Numbered from the stretch's first letter, positions 32,772-43,798 are shown. The stretch: DNA of 64,000 nt from Rivularia sp. MS3 (GCA_019192545.1 JAHCMI010000033.1:23300-87299), one strand, 5' to 3'. Numbers and translations are program-made. Notes: generated from the letters alone by a model not told the origin.

Positions 32772-34382
32772 ATGAGTACAAGTCGTCGCAAAATAGAAGA
32801 GGAATTTATAGAAGCTAAAAACAATTGGGACTTAGAAAAGTTATATATTGATTTAGCGTCTGCGAAAGGAAAAGCTTTAACACCTGTAGAAAAAAAGTTT
32901 CTTCGAGGTTTGCTATGCGGTTTTAGTCCGGCGGAAATAGCAAGTAAAGTTTATAAAACTCGTAGTAGCAGCACCGTTAGGGTTTATCTTTCTAATGGAT
33001 TATATAAATATATAGAAGAAATGTTGAGCAGGCAAGCTCCAGAATTTATTAAAGTCAAAAACTGGAGTCGGGTGACTCAACTTTTAGAGAAAGCAGGTTA
33101 TAAAAAAGTTTGGCTGCAAATTGAATCGGGAACTCTTAACAAAACTTCAAACAAAACCAAAGCACAGGAAATTGCCAACAATAAATCTACACCCATGCAA
33201 GATTGGGGAGAAGCTGTTGATACCAGCGTTTTTTATGGAAGAACAAAAGAATTAACTGAAGTTGAAAAATGGATTTTACAAGAGAAAGTACGTTTAGTAG
33301 TACTTTTAGGTATGGGTGGAATTGGTAAAACTACTTTTTCTGTAAAGTTAGCGGAACTTCTCAAAGATAATTTTGACTTTATTGTATGGCGTTCTTTGCG
33401 TTTCGCTGCTTCTCCACAGATTATTTTCGACCAAATTTTAGAAGTTGTATCACCAGAAAGCTTCACAAAAGGACAAAGTATTTCTAGCAGTATTTCTCAG
33501 TTAGTTAGTTGTTTGCGTTCGACTCGTAGCTTAATTATTTTAGACCATGTAGATTCAATTTTATTCAGCAATTATAATGCTGAGGTTCCGGAATATACAG
33601 ACTTATTATCGGGTAATAGCAGCGCCATCGCTCAATCAAATATAAATGTAAACGTACCTTCGATTGAATATCTTCCCGGTTATGAAGCCTTTGGAGAGTT
33701 TATTCAGCGTTTGGGAGAATCTCAACATCTAAGTTGTTTATTGTTGACTAGTAGAGAGAAACCTCAAGAAATTGCTGCTCTTGAAGGAAAAACGTTACCA
33801 GTTCGCTGCTTGAAATTAACGGGGTTAAATAAATCACAAAGTAAAGAAATTTTGGAATTAAAAGGATTTACAAGTGTTGATTTAGAAGAATCGCAACAGA
33901 TAATGCGGCGGTATGCGGGAAATCCTTTGTTCATTAAATTAGCTGCTACGGCTATTGATGAATTGTTTGCTGGGCAAATAGACAAATTTCTCCAGCAGGA
34001 GACAGTAGTGTTTGGGGGTATTCGCTGTTGTTTAGACGAGCAATTCAATCGTTTGTCTGTTGTAGAAAAGCAGATTATGTATTTGCTAGCTCTTAATGGT
34101 GATTTTGATTTAAAGAAACTGCAAAAAAAGTTGATGTTAAAGGTATCGCAGCGATTAACACTTGAAGCAGTAGAATTGCTGCAAAGACGCTGTTTGCTTG
34201 AAATACAAGAGTCTAGTTTTTCTCTTACACCAGTATTGAGAGAGTATTTGATTGAAAAGCTGATTGAAGAAAATTTTAAACTTAGCCGGGATGAAGCAAG
34301 TTCGCTATTATTTGCTCATACTATTTTTGAAAAGCAACTGAAAAACCATCTAAAAGTAACTCGCTTAAACAACGAACTTTAA
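32772..34382 (+). CDS. NB-ARC/STAND ATPase with N-terminal vMAP-type helical/HTH domain
   Basis: LTPVEKKFLRGLLCGFSPAEIASKVYKTRSSSTVRVYLSNGLYKYIEEML; Walker A VVLLGMGGIGKTTFSVKLAELL; SLIILDHVDSI; LSCLLLTSREKP; GNPLFIKL. Confidence 0.88.
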   Translation: MSTSRRKIEEEFIEAKNNWDLEKLYIDLASAKGKALTPVEKKFLRGLLCGFSPAEIASKVYKTRSSSTVRVYLSNGLYKYIEEMLSRQAPEFIKVKNWSRVTQLLEKAGYKKVWLQIESGTLNKTSNKTKAQEIANNKSTPMQDWGEAVDTSVFYGRTKELTEVEKWILQEKVRLVVLLGMGGIGKTTFSVKLAELLKDNFDFIVWRSLRFAASPQIIFDQILEVVSPESFTKGQSISSSISQLVSCLRSTRSLIILDHVDSILFSNYNAEVPEYTDLLSGNSSAIAQSNINVNVPSIEYLPGYEAFGEFIQRLGESQHLSCLLLTSREKPQEIAALEGKTLPVRCLKLTGLNKSQSKEILELKGFTSVDLEESQQIMRRYAGNPLFIKLAATAIDELFAGQIDKFLQQETVVFGGIRCCLDEQFNRLSVVEKQIMYLLALNGDFDLKKLQKKLMLKVSQRLTLEAVELLQRRCLLEIQESSFSLTPVLREYLIEKLIEENFKLSRDEASSLLFAHTIFEKQLKNHLKVTRLNNEL

Positions 34383-34422
34383 AGTAGAGTGAAAATTAGG
34401 AACTCAATTGCTTAGCTAAGAA

Positions 34423-34968
34423 GTGAAAAATTTATTGCAAGGAATCAACCTGTATTTAATTGGCATGATGGGTGCTGGTAAAACCACTGTAGGGCGTTTA
34501 CTCGCGAAAGAACTGGGATATGGGTTTGTAGATACCGATGAAGTTATTACTGCATCTGCAAAAAAAAGTATTAATCAAATATTTGCGACTGAGGGAGAAG
34601 TTGAATTTCGTCAGTTGGAAAGTGATGTTCTCTCTCAAGTCAGCGCTTACACAAAGTTAACTGTAGCAACCGGCGGAGGTATTGTATTAAAGCCCGAAAA
34701 CTGGAGTTACCTGCATCACGGTTTAATCGTTTGGTTGGATGCAACCGCTGAATTATTATATGACCGTTTAAAGGAAGATACTACAAGACCTTTGTTACGA
34801 GATAGTAATCCACTATTAAAATTACGTAATATTTTGGAACAAAGGCAATCGCTGTATGCTTTAGCTGATTTACGAATCACTATCAAAGACGGGGAAACTC
34901 CGGAAGAAATTGCTAAGCGAGTACTTACACAGATTCCTAGCGTTTTAAAAAACACCTCTGCTCCTTAA
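34423..34968 (+). CDS. aroK: Shikimate kinase
   Basis: NLYLIGMMGAGKTTVGRLLAKELGYGFVDTDEVI, FRQLESDVL, VATGGGIV. Confidence 0.96.
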   Translation: MKNLLQGINLYLIGMMGAGKTTVGRLLAKELGYGFVDTDEVITASAKKSINQIFATEGEVEFRQLESDVLSQVSAYTKLTVATGGGIVLKPENWSYLHHGLIVWLDATAELLYDRLKEDTTRPLLRDSNPLLKLRNILEQRQSLYALADLRITIKDGETPEEIAKRVLTQIPSVLKNTSAP

Positions 34969-35173
34969 TTTGAATTTATTTAGCTATTTTTCTTGTTACT
35001 CGATTGGAAAATTTTTGATCGCAAATAACAATTAAGCCGGTAGCTATTGTAGAGTTAGTGATAAGAGACTGAATAACTGGTAGAAACCGGCTATTTCTCC
35101 CCTAAATAATCTATAAATTCCTACAGCACCAAACTCTTCTAAACTAACTAGATTCGGGTTAAATAATACAACG

Positions 35174-36073
35174 TTGCTTATGATGGTTAACGATACTGAA
35201 TATATTCACCAGGATGCAGCCAGTCGGGTAAAAGTTTTAAGTGAAGCACTACCTTATATACAAAAATTTGCTGGTAGAACAGTAGTTGTAAAATATGGGG
35301 GTGCGGCGATGAAAGATAGTACCCTCAAAGATAAAGTTATTCGTGATGTTGTTTTCTTATCTTGTGTAGGCTTGCGTCCGATTTTAGTTCATGGCGGTGG
35401 CCCAGAAATAAATACTTGGCTCGGTAAAATTGGAATTGAACCCCAATTTAAAGATGGTTTACGAGTCACGGATGCTCCGACAATGGAAGTGGTAGAAATG
35501 GTGTTGGTTGGTCGAGTTAACAAAGAGATTGTTGCTAAAATCAACCAGGCTGGTGGAAATGCAGTGGGTTTATGCGGTAAGGATGGTAACTTAATTACTG
35601 CTCGTCACCAAGGGCAAGAAGGTATTGGTTTTGTTGGTGAAGTAAGCTCTGTAAATACCGAAATTTTAGGAACTTTAGTAGAGAGTGGCTATATCCCGGT
35701 AGTATCGAGCGTGGCGGCTGACGATACGGGACAAGCTTACAATATTAATGCCGATACAGTAGCTGGAGAAATAGCTGCGGCATTAGGTGCAGAAAAGTTA
35801 ATTTTGCTTACCGATACGCGGGGTATTTTAGAAAATTATCAAGAACCTTCTACTTTGATTCCAAAGGTAGATATTAAGGAAGCTCGCGACTTGATTTCAC
35901 GGGGTATAGTCGCTGGGGGAATGATACCCAAGGTAACCTGTTGCGTGCGTTCTTTGGCTCAAGGAGTACGTGCAGCACACATTATCGATGGTCGCATTCC
36001 CCATGCTCTTTTGCTAGAAATATTTACCGATGGTGGTATTGGGACAATGATTCTGGGTTCTCAAATTAAGTAA
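35174..36073 (+). CDS. argB: Acetylglutamate kinase
   Basis: [50 protein letters not shown]. Confidence 0.97.
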   Translation: MLMMVNDTEYIHQDAASRVKVLSEALPYIQKFAGRTVVVKYGGAAMKDSTLKDKVIRDVVFLSCVGLRPILVHGGGPEINTWLGKIGIEPQFKDGLRVTDAPTMEVVEMVLVGRVNKEIVAKINQAGGNAVGLCGKDGNLITARHQGQEGIGFVGEVSSVNTEILGTLVESGYIPVVSSVAADDTGQAYNINADTVAGEIAAALGAEKLILLTDTRGILENYQEPSTLIPKVDIKEARDLISRGIVAGGMIPKVTCCVRSLAQGVRAAHIIDGRIPHALLLEIFTDGGIGTMILGSQIK

Positions 36074-36340
36074 AATATTGTTTAAATTGTCTTTTTGAAT
36101 TGCGCGTTTAAATTGTAAGTTGGGTTAAATTTGACCGGTAATCTATAATTATCGTGTTTTAACCCAACATGTTAATTGCGAAAAAACAGTTAATATAGCA
36201 GTTTGCTGTTGAGTGCAGTACAAATAGATTCTCTAAATAGGCGAATTTATCCGCGAAATATATTGAAGAATAAAGTAAAGCAGTGATTTTAAAAGTTATT
36301 TGAGTTGCAGATGCACCTGAAAAATCAATAGTTCCATTTC

Positions 36341-36742
36341 TTACCACGGGGAGTTAATCATAATTCGGGAAGCTGGTTGACGATAACCCCGGCTTCGTGA
36401 ATTGCGATAACGTCTTTGATATCGAGGACTTTTGATAATTACTGGATTTACTAAAACTGGATTGATAATGGTGGAATTATAAACTTTTCTTTTTTTATGG
36501 GGCTTGGAAAAATAACTTTGTGTAGGAATCTGTCCCGTTACAGGATTTACGGGTACTGGTGTCGGAATAGGACTACCATAAATAAAATTACTTACATTAG
36601 GGCTATGGCTGCGTCCATGATAAGGAGTGCCGCCATCAATAATGATTATCGACTGAGCAGAAGCAGGTGCAGCTACAGCAGCTACTAAAGCAGCAGCTCC
36701 AAAACCCACAAAATACGGTTGCACTTTGGCATTCTTAAACAT
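36341..36742 (-). CDS. Hypothetical secreted protein
   Basis: Signal-peptide-like FVGFGAAALVAAVAAPASAQS; basic Pro-rich remainder. Confidence 0.6.
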   Translation of the reverse strand: MFKNAKVQPYFVGFGAAALVAAVAAPASAQSIIIIDGGTPYHGRSHSPNVSNFIYGSPIPTPVPVNPVTGQIPTQSYFSKPHKKRKVYNSTIINPVLVNPVIIKSPRYQRRYRNSRSRGYRQPASRIMINSPW

Positions 36743-36881
36743 AATATCTTTCCTAGCTAACCACCGAGGCTAGATTATCAGCGAATCTACCTAATTCTGA
36801 TTTTAGAAGTTTTCTCTAAGAAAATACCTACCTTTACAAAATATTCTCAAAATGTTGCATTAAAACGGCAAAATAAAGAGA

Positions 36882-37421
36882 TTGGGTTACATATATTCAA
36901 CAAAAGTGAGTTCCGAAAGTTTAGAAACAGCAAAAGTTAGATACCGTAATGGTAAAGTTGCTTTTGAAAATGGAAAATATCGTCAAGCTGTTGAGGAATT
37001 AAAAAAGGCTTGCGCTTTGTTAGAGCGCAATTCGCGTCTCGGGGGTGAAGTGCAAATTTGGTTGGCAACAGCTTTTGAAGCCGCCGGAGAAAATCAACAA
37101 GCTATAGATTTGTGCGAACAGCTTAAGCGTCATCCCTATCCGGAAACAAGCAAAGAAGCTAAGCGATTGCAGTACATTCTCAAAGCGCCTAAATTGGAAC
37201 GTCCAAAAGAATGGATGACTGAAATACCCGATTTAGCAACATTATCTGATGAAAGCAAAATTCGTTTGGCTGCCTCTCCTAAAAAATCTTTAGCCAAAGA
37301 AATCGAAGAAATGGAATTTATCGATTTGAGTCAGGTTAATACTCAAGACAATCGCTTTATTTGGCTGGCGCTATTGGCGATCGCCGTAACTTTGAGCAGC
37401 TTGATTTGGTTAAGTTTTTAA
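36882..37421 (+). CDS. TPR-like protein with C-terminal TM
   Basis: YRNGKVAFENGKYRQAVEELKKACALLE...GEVQIWLATAFEAAGENQQAIDLCEQL; C-terminal WLALLAIAVTLSSLIWLSF. Confidence 0.75.
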   Translation: MGYIYSTKVSSESLETAKVRYRNGKVAFENGKYRQAVEELKKACALLERNSRLGGEVQIWLATAFEAAGENQQAIDLCEQLKRHPYPETSKEAKRLQYILKAPKLERPKEWMTEIPDLATLSDESKIRLAASPKKSLAKEIEEMEFIDLSQVNTQDNRFIWLALLAIAVTLSSLIWLSF

Positions 37422-37483
37422 ACAATTTTTCGTTAATGCCACCAAAAACAACAAAATTTGTACATAGATTAAATTTTGTCATT

Positions 37484-38320
37484 ATGTCACGACTTAGCTA
37501 TCAAAAGTATTCTCATGCTACTACGACGCGATTAGTTAAAATTCTTTTTAAACGAATCCGTCTTGTATGCATTTTACTGTTAGCATCGCTATTACTTTCT
37601 GGATGCGTAGACTACGATTTAGGAATAAATTTAAATAATGCTAATTACGGAAAATTCGTACAGCATATTAAGCTAGGAGAAAAACTAACGAGTTTTAGCG
37701 GCGATGCCGTTTATGAATGGTTAGATAGTATTGAAAGACGCGCTCGCGAGTTAGACGGAAAAGCAAAAAGAATTTCTGAAGAAGAGGTAATTGTCACTAT
37801 TCCATTCAGTAATGGTAGGGAACTGCAAAGAAAATACAACGTATTTTTTAACTCTAGAGATAATGCTAAATCTGGTACTAAAAAAGCTGACTCGGAATCA
37901 GAACTACCAAAAATAGATTCAAATTTATTTTTAAAACAGAGTAATTTTTTACTGTTAGTACGCAATCAGTTAATTTACGATTTAGATTTGCGTTCTTTGG
38001 GTTTAATTTCTAGTAAGGGTAACGTTTTGACTAACACTGGTTCAATTCTCGATCTAGAATTTAGTTTGAATACTCCCTGGGGTGCATCCAGCATTGAAAA
38101 AACCGAAGATTCCATTGAGCCGCAAAAAAACAACAAGCAGCTTTCATGGAAACTTAAACCCGGACAATTAAATCATATTGAAGCAGTTTTCTGGCTTCCT
38201 AGTCCGGTTGGTATTGGAACTTTGTTTATTGTTTTATTCGTTGCTTTAGGATTTTACCTCAGATACAGCTTTATGCCAGACCCGAAAATTCAGTTTTCAA
38301 CAACGAGCAGCGAGCAGTGA
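37484..38320 (+). CDS. DUF3153-like membrane lipoprotein (start probably MSRLSYQ)
   Basis: LLLASLLLSGCVDYDLGINLNNANYGKFVQHIKLGEKL; C-terminal TM. Confidence 0.75.
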   Translation: MSRLSYQKYSHATTTRLVKILFKRIRLVCILLLASLLLSGCVDYDLGINLNNANYGKFVQHIKLGEKLTSFSGDAVYEWLDSIERRARELDGKAKRISEEEVIVTIPFSNGRELQRKYNVFFNSRDNAKSGTKKADSESELPKIDSNLFLKQSNFLLLVRNQLIYDLDLRSLGLISSKGNVLTNTGSILDLEFSLNTPWGASSIEKTEDSIEPQKNNKQLSWKLKPGQLNHIEAVFWLPSPVGIGTLFIVLFVALGFYLRYSFMPDPKIQFSTTSSEQ

Positions 38321-38392
38321 GCAGTTATCAGTGAGCAGTTAACAGTGAATAGTGAGCAGCGAGCAGTTAACAGTTAGCATTTGCCAGCGAGC
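38303..38392. repeat. Degenerate GAGCAGTTAACAGT-type repeat array
   Basis: gagcagcgagcagtgagcagttatcagtgagcagttaacagtgaatagtgagcagcgagcagttaacagtt. Confidence 0.85.
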
Positions 38393-38583
38393 AATAACTA
38401 AATAATATGTTTATTAGTGAGGGGTTTGTAGTTGCGCTTTAGCGCCAAATAGCTGCGACGTTGGCAAAGAGTGTTCGATAAGACATACCCTTCAATTTTT
38501 ATAGGACAAACCACTAGTTATCAATAATTGGTAACTGCTGGCTGAAAATTGTTGTCAATTCCAAAAATCTGTGTTAAAAAGGC

Positions 38584-40287
38584 GTGATTTATAATACGCA
38601 GATAATATCTGCTCCGCCGAAAAATCATTCAATTGCAGCAACTGTGAAAAAAAGGCTTGTATTAGTATTCACGTTTGTAGTCATTAATTTTGGTTCGGGA
38701 TGTTCTCAAACACCGATATCTAATTCTACGAGAACACAGACACCAATAATTATTACTGCGTCGGAGTTAGAAGAATCCAAAAAACCAAAGACTTCTATTG
38801 AACAAGTACTGGAAAACTTAGATAGGGTAGATAAAAGTTTTAACCGAATAGTTTTCTTTTTGGCAAAAATAGTAATTATTTTGCTTAGCCTTATTGTTAT
38901 CCAGCGAATTATAATACTGATTACTTTTCGTTCGTCTCAATTAGTTATCGATAATTTTACCAACGCTTCTGGTGCCGAAAATATGGAATTCGTTTTACCA
39001 GGTATAAGTCAGTTGGGGCGGGAAAGACTGGTGAGGGAGATGAAGGGCGTTCACCAGCGTCTTAAAGAACATGTTAATAGCAGTGGACTGCGGACTTATC
39101 GTCGTCCCGATAAGTTACCGCTACCACAAGCAACTCCGGATGAAAGACTTTCTAATTTAGTTGCTTCGCTTAATGAGTTTACGCCGGATCAAATCGATCC
39201 TTTGGTTAATCTGCTCAAGATTATATTTCCACCTTATGGAACCAAAGTCACTAGTATTTTGCAGAGCCAAGGTGAAGATTACAATCGGTTGGGAATTACT
39301 TTTGAAGTCGCCGATATTCAAGGTCGTGTTGCTTCTAGACTTTATACTATTTGGGAAGAAAATACTACCGAAAGCTTGCCCGATACGGTAATTAAAACCT
39401 TGGCTAAAAACTCATCTAGAACCAATGTTGACGACGAGGAATTTGAACTACCACCTATTGAAACATATCCTGAACTAAAAGACCGATTTCGAGCTTTACT
39501 AAAACCTGCTACTCGGTGGTTAGCTCTAGAACTTTCAAGACGAGAAATGCTAGCTAATGTACCTTGGTATTATTTAGGTAATTGGTGTAAAAGATATCAG
39601 TCGCAAATACATAATTTTTTTGGCGTAATCAATTATGCTAGCGCTCCAACTCATGGCAATTTCTTTTATCAGCTAGCAATTGAAGATTTACAAGCAGCAA
39701 TAGCATTAGATCCAAATTGGTATCAACCTTATGAAAATTTGGGAGATACCTATAGCACTCAAGGAAGAGAGTTTCAGGAAAATAAAAGAGTTAACCTTGA
39801 GCGACAAGCTATTTTACAATATGAAAAAGCCCTTGTTAGATGTGAAGATGAAACCGTAAGACGCAGGATTAAAGTTGGTAAAGCAATGGCTCAATTACTA
39901 ACTGAAGATGAAAATTTAGTTGAGGAATCCCGCAAGGAAATACAGTTATTAGAAAAACAGTGGAATGCAGAATCGGAATTGAGCTCCCGATTTTTGTATA
40001 ATTTAGCTTCATGGTATGCAATCTTTACCGGGCAAAATGCCGAAGACGAACAAACAAAGCAAAAAGCCCGTCAGTACTTGATTTACGCTTTATTACGAGA
40101 TAGCGATCGCAATCTGTGGGATTGGGCTAGTAGAGATCCAGATTTTCAAGCGGTACGCGAAAGATTTACTGATTTGCAATTTGCAATGATGAATAAATTA
40201 AATGAGGTGAATGAATTACCTGAAGTGACGGGGGAAAGATTTGTAAAACATGTCTCCTCTATCCTTAAAGAAATGAAATGGATTTAA
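38584..40287 (+). CDS. Hypothetical membrane protein with TPR-like C-terminal half
   Basis: TM at ~70-110 aa; AIEDLQAAIALDPNWYQPYENLGDTYSTQGREFQ. Confidence 0.75.
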   Translation: MIYNTQIISAPPKNHSIAATVKKRLVLVFTFVVINFGSGCSQTPISNSTRTQTPIIITASELEESKKPKTSIEQVLENLDRVDKSFNRIVFFLAKIVIILLSLIVIQRIIILITFRSSQLVIDNFTNASGAENMEFVLPGISQLGRERLVREMKGVHQRLKEHVNSSGLRTYRRPDKLPLPQATPDERLSNLVASLNEFTPDQIDPLVNLLKIIFPPYGTKVTSILQSQGEDYNRLGITFEVADIQGRVASRLYTIWEENTTESLPDTVIKTLAKNSSRTNVDDEEFELPPIETYPELKDRFRALLKPATRWLALELSRREMLANVPWYYLGNWCKRYQSQIHNFFGVINYASAPTHGNFFYQLAIEDLQAAIALDPNWYQPYENLGDTYSTQGREFQENKRVNLERQAILQYEKALVRCEDETVRRRIKVGKAMAQLLTEDENLVEESRKEIQLLEKQWNAESELSSRFLYNLASWYAIFTGQNAEDEQTKQKARQYLIYALLRDSDRNLWDWASRDPDFQAVRERFTDLQFAMMNKLNEVNELPEVTGERFVKHVSSILKEMKWI

Positions 40288-40333
40288 TTCTTGATTAAAC
40301 TCAGAATTAAACTAAATATAGGAACGAATTATT

Positions 40334-40711
40334 ATGTCTGAGGAAAAAGACAAAAAACAAATAAAACTACGAACTTGGAATCAACAGTCTAAAGAAAAAG
40401 CAGAAAAAGCAGAAAATAAAAATAAAGATGAAACTGAAATAATTTCAGCAAACAGTGAAACGGAAAATAAACAGGAGAAAAATAAACCTCGTGAAACTGT
40501 AATTACTACTGAAATTGCTACTCATCCCGAGATTGTAGGAGAAATACCACCGTGGGATGACGATGATGACGATTCCTTGCAGGATGAAAAATCTCAACCT
40601 CAGCCTCCAACCATCACGGCAGAAATTCTGCTTGAAGATGAAAAATTTAATATGACACCCAAAGCAACGGGAGAAATTCCTCCTTGGGATGATGAGGAAG
40701 AAATGAAGTAA
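40334..40711 (+). CDS. Disordered acidic protein with two GEIPPWDD motifs
   Basis: GEIPPWDDDDDD and GEIPPWDDEEEMK*. Confidence 0.6.
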   Translation: MSEEKDKKQIKLRTWNQQSKEKAEKAENKNKDETEIISANSETENKQEKNKPRETVITTEIATHPEIVGEIPPWDDDDDDSLQDEKSQPQPPTITAEILLEDEKFNMTPKATGEIPPWDDEEEMK

Positions 40712-40867
40712 GAATTATGGATTCCTCTAATATTTTTATAGGGACACGGCAAATGTCGTGTTCTTTGTTTTTTGGGTTGTTTTAGGTGAGAAATAATTTT
40801 TGATAAGTCCGATTTAATATAGTGGTTTTAGTTGAGTGCAGTACAAATAAATTGGTAGAAATCCAAC

Positions 40868-40881
40868 GGGCAAGGATGCCC
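40868..40881. repeat. Short hairpin repeat (GGGCA-AGGA-TGCCC)
   Basis: Same architecture as 16742. Confidence 0.55.
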
Positions 40882-41098
40882 ATCCCACAATACTGTATTT
40901 GACCTTATGTGGTAACAAAGATTCGTAGGTTGGGTTGAAAGAAGAGAAACCCAACCTACCTTATAATATTCCACCACATTAATTTTCAGAGGCTTGTAGT
41001 TATGCCATCTTCGTCTCCGGGTGCATTATGTTGGCGAAGACAGCGCAACTACGAACCTTGATTTAACTTTGAAAATTAATGTGTTAATACGAACTTTT

Positions 41099-41782
41099 CT
41101 AAGGAGACAACCGCTCAATCTTCCAAGCACCATCATAGTTTCTTCTGTAAACTAAACGGTCGTGGAGACGACTCGAACGTCCTTGCCAAAATTCAATTTC
41201 TGTGGGTATAACTCGAATTCCACCCCAATGCGGCGGACGAGGGACTTCTCGATCTTGATATTTTTGCTGTAATTCTTCTAGCTGTTTTTCGAGAACTTCC
41301 CGACTTTTAATAACTTCGCTTTGATTTGAAACCCAAGCACCCAAACGGCTTTTTAAAGGACGACTGTAAAAGTACTTATCTGATTCAGTTTCTGAAACTT
41401 TTTCTACTCTGCCGCTAATCCTTACTTGACGTTGCAACTCAGCCCACCAAAAGACCAAAACAGCTTGGGGATTTTCTGCTAATTCTTGTGCTTTTTGACT
41501 ATTGTAATTGGTATAAAATACAAAACCGCGTTCGTCAAAATCTTTCAACAGCACCATTCTGGCTGAGGGCTTACCTTCTGGTGTTGTAGTTGACACAGTC
41601 ATGGCATTGGGTTCTAAGATATCGGCACTCACTGCTCTGTCAAACCATTCTTTAAACTGTATGAAAGGATTTGAGTTAACTTCAGTTTCGCTTAAGCCCT
41701 CTAAAGTGTAATCTTGACGAAGGTCTGCTATATTTTTATCCATTAGAACTGTTTGATTGCCGTCATTATAGAAATAGTACAA
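41099..41782 (-). CDS. pdxH: Pyridoxamine 5'-phosphate oxidase
   Basis: SARMVLLKDFDERGFVFYTNYNSQKAQEL, EFWQGRSSRLHDRLVYRR. Confidence 0.96.
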   Translation of the reverse strand: MYYFYNDGNQTVLMDKNIADLRQDYTLEGLSETEVNSNPFIQFKEWFDRAVSADILEPNAMTVSTTTPEGKPSARMVLLKDFDERGFVFYTNYNSQKAQELAENPQAVLVFWWAELQRQVRISGRVEKVSETESDKYFYSRPLKSRLGAWVSNQSEVIKSREVLEKQLEELQQKYQDREVPRPPHWGGIRVIPTEIEFWQGRSSRLHDRLVYRRNYDGAWKIERLSP

Positions 41783-41796
41783 AATAAAAAAAATAT

Positions 41797-42855
41797 ATGC
41801 GGATGCGCCATTGGGCTTCCTTAAAAAACTTATTAATCTATGGCTTAAGCGCCCCGATTATAGCTCTTAATATTGGCTTGCTTTCTTTTGTTTTTCATTA
41901 TTTTCGGCATCCACTGACTATTTTAAGTATTGCAGCAATTTTGGCTTTTTTGCTTAATTATCCGGTTCGATTTCTAGAAAGTGCCCGCATTTCTCGTCAA
42001 TGGGCGGTAACTATAGTTTTGCTGCTGACTTTAGCACTAATGATTCTTATCGGTATTACTTTAGTACCCCTTGCCATTAACCAAACTATCCAACTTTCTG
42101 ATAAAATACCCGATTGGTTAAACAGCTTTCAAGAAAAGCTAGAGCAATTAGAAGCTTTTGCTAAAAGACGACGCTTACCACTAATCAACTTACAAATATT
42201 AGCGAATCAAACTAATGCCAGCATCGAAAACTTGCTCAAAGAATTGCCACTTGGTGCTGTTGGATTTGCCGGAACCTTGTTATCAAGTTTGGTAAATACC
42301 ATCTTAGTGGTAGTGCTTGCATTTTACATGCTTTTGTATGGCGATCGCGTCTGGTTTGGTTTGGTAAATCTTTTGCCTGAAAAAATCCGAGTTCCTTTGA
42401 GTCAATCCTTACGGCTCAATTTTCACTACTTTTTTCTGAGTCAGTTTTTACTAGCACTATTCATGGTGACAACTCTCACACCAATATTTTTAATTATTAA
42501 AATTCCATTTGCTTTTTTATTTGCCGTAGTCATTGGGATATCACAGCTAATTCCTTTTATTGGAGCGACTTTAGGCATTGGTTTCGTAACAATACTGCTG
42601 CTACTACAAAATTGGTGGCTGGCAATTCAGTTAGCATTCTTTTCAATATTCATGCAGCAGGTTAAAGACAATCTCCTAGCTCCAAAGTTAATGGGAAACT
42701 TTACCGGACTTAATCCCATCTGGATTTTCGTTGTGATTCTTGTAGGCTTCGAGATTGCCGGATTATTAGGGACTTTAGTTGCAATTCCTATCGCTGGAAC
42801 TATTAAAGGAACTTTCGACGCTGTTAAAAACCAGCCAAGGGTAGCCAGGGAATAG
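41797..42855 (+). CDS. AI-2E family transporter (PerM-like)
   Basis: Multi-TM; LIPFIGATLGIGFVTILLLLQNWWLAIQLAFFSIFMQQVKDNLLAPKLMG. Confidence 0.9.
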   Translation: MRMRHWASLKNLLIYGLSAPIIALNIGLLSFVFHYFRHPLTILSIAAILAFLLNYPVRFLESARISRQWAVTIVLLLTLALMILIGITLVPLAINQTIQLSDKIPDWLNSFQEKLEQLEAFAKRRRLPLINLQILANQTNASIENLLKELPLGAVGFAGTLLSSLVNTILVVVLAFYMLLYGDRVWFGLVNLLPEKIRVPLSQSLRLNFHYFFLSQFLLALFMVTTLTPIFLIIKIPFAFLFAVVIGISQLIPFIGATLGIGFVTILLLLQNWWLAIQLAFFSIFMQQVKDNLLAPKLMGNFTGLNPIWIFVVILVGFEIAGLLGTLVAIPIAGTIKGTFDAVKNQPRVARE

Positions 42856-43395
42856 TAAACAGCGATTAATGCTAACTGTTTACTCCTAATTTTTCATCCT
42901 CAATATCTATCCTGTTAGTAGTCTTCAATACTAGATATCCAAATAAATATAAGTAGTCTGAAGAAAGATGCATCAAAAATAATTCAACAGTATCTGCTAA
43001 GGCACAATGCTCAAAAGAAAATTTAAGGGAAGGTTAATACAAATTATGTCTTAAACTTTTGTGTAGCAATTTTTAACCTTTATTCGGTATAAAGACCTTA
43101 GTTACCTCTAATTACAATGTTATTTTTTATGAGTAAAGGTATAAAAATATCGTGATATACTTTCTTGAGCCAACCGCGTGCGGGGGTTCCCAAATGGAAG
43201 AACTGGCGTTCGGTTGTAGCAAATAGCGTAGTGAATTATATTCTAAGGCTCTATTGTTCCTATAGGTGTAAGACTGCATTGATAAAAATGCAATATATAA
43301 AAGTTGTACGACTAATACTTACCATTCATGGCAGGTATTGATTGGAAAGAACTGGAAAAATAACGACAATTAATTACCTAATCGGATAGTTTCTA

Positions 43396-43734
43396 ATGAG
43401 ACAAATAAATTTTGCGATAATTTTTATTTTTTGTTTAGCTTTTGCTTTATTCAGCATAGAAAACACAGAATTAGGAACCATTCATCTAATTCCAGGTGTA
43501 GAAGTACAAGCACCAATTTCAGTCGAGTTGCTAATAGCATTAGGCTTAGGTGGAGTTCTGGCTTGGTTGTTTAGTGTTTGGACCCACTTAGAAAGACTTG
43601 TGTGGTCAGGTTCAAAAGTTCGTCAAAAGAATGCTCAAATTCAGGAATTAGAATGCAAGATTGAAGAGTACCAAGCTCAAATTCAATCTTTACAACTTTC
43701 TTTACCAGCCACTAGCGATTCAGCTAACGCTTGA
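43396..43734 (+). CDS. LapA-domain protein
   Basis: IFCLAFALFSIENTELGTIHLIPGVEVQAPISVELLIALGLGGVLAWLFSVW plus coiled coil. Confidence 0.8.
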   Translation: MRQINFAIIFIFCLAFALFSIENTELGTIHLIPGVEVQAPISVELLIALGLGGVLAWLFSVWTHLERLVWSGSKVRQKNAQIQELECKIEEYQAQIQSLQLSLPATSDSANA

Positions 43735-43798
43735 TAAAGCAATAGAAAGATAAGGAGACGAGGAGATAATTTTAAACTCCTAACTCCTAACCCCTAAG

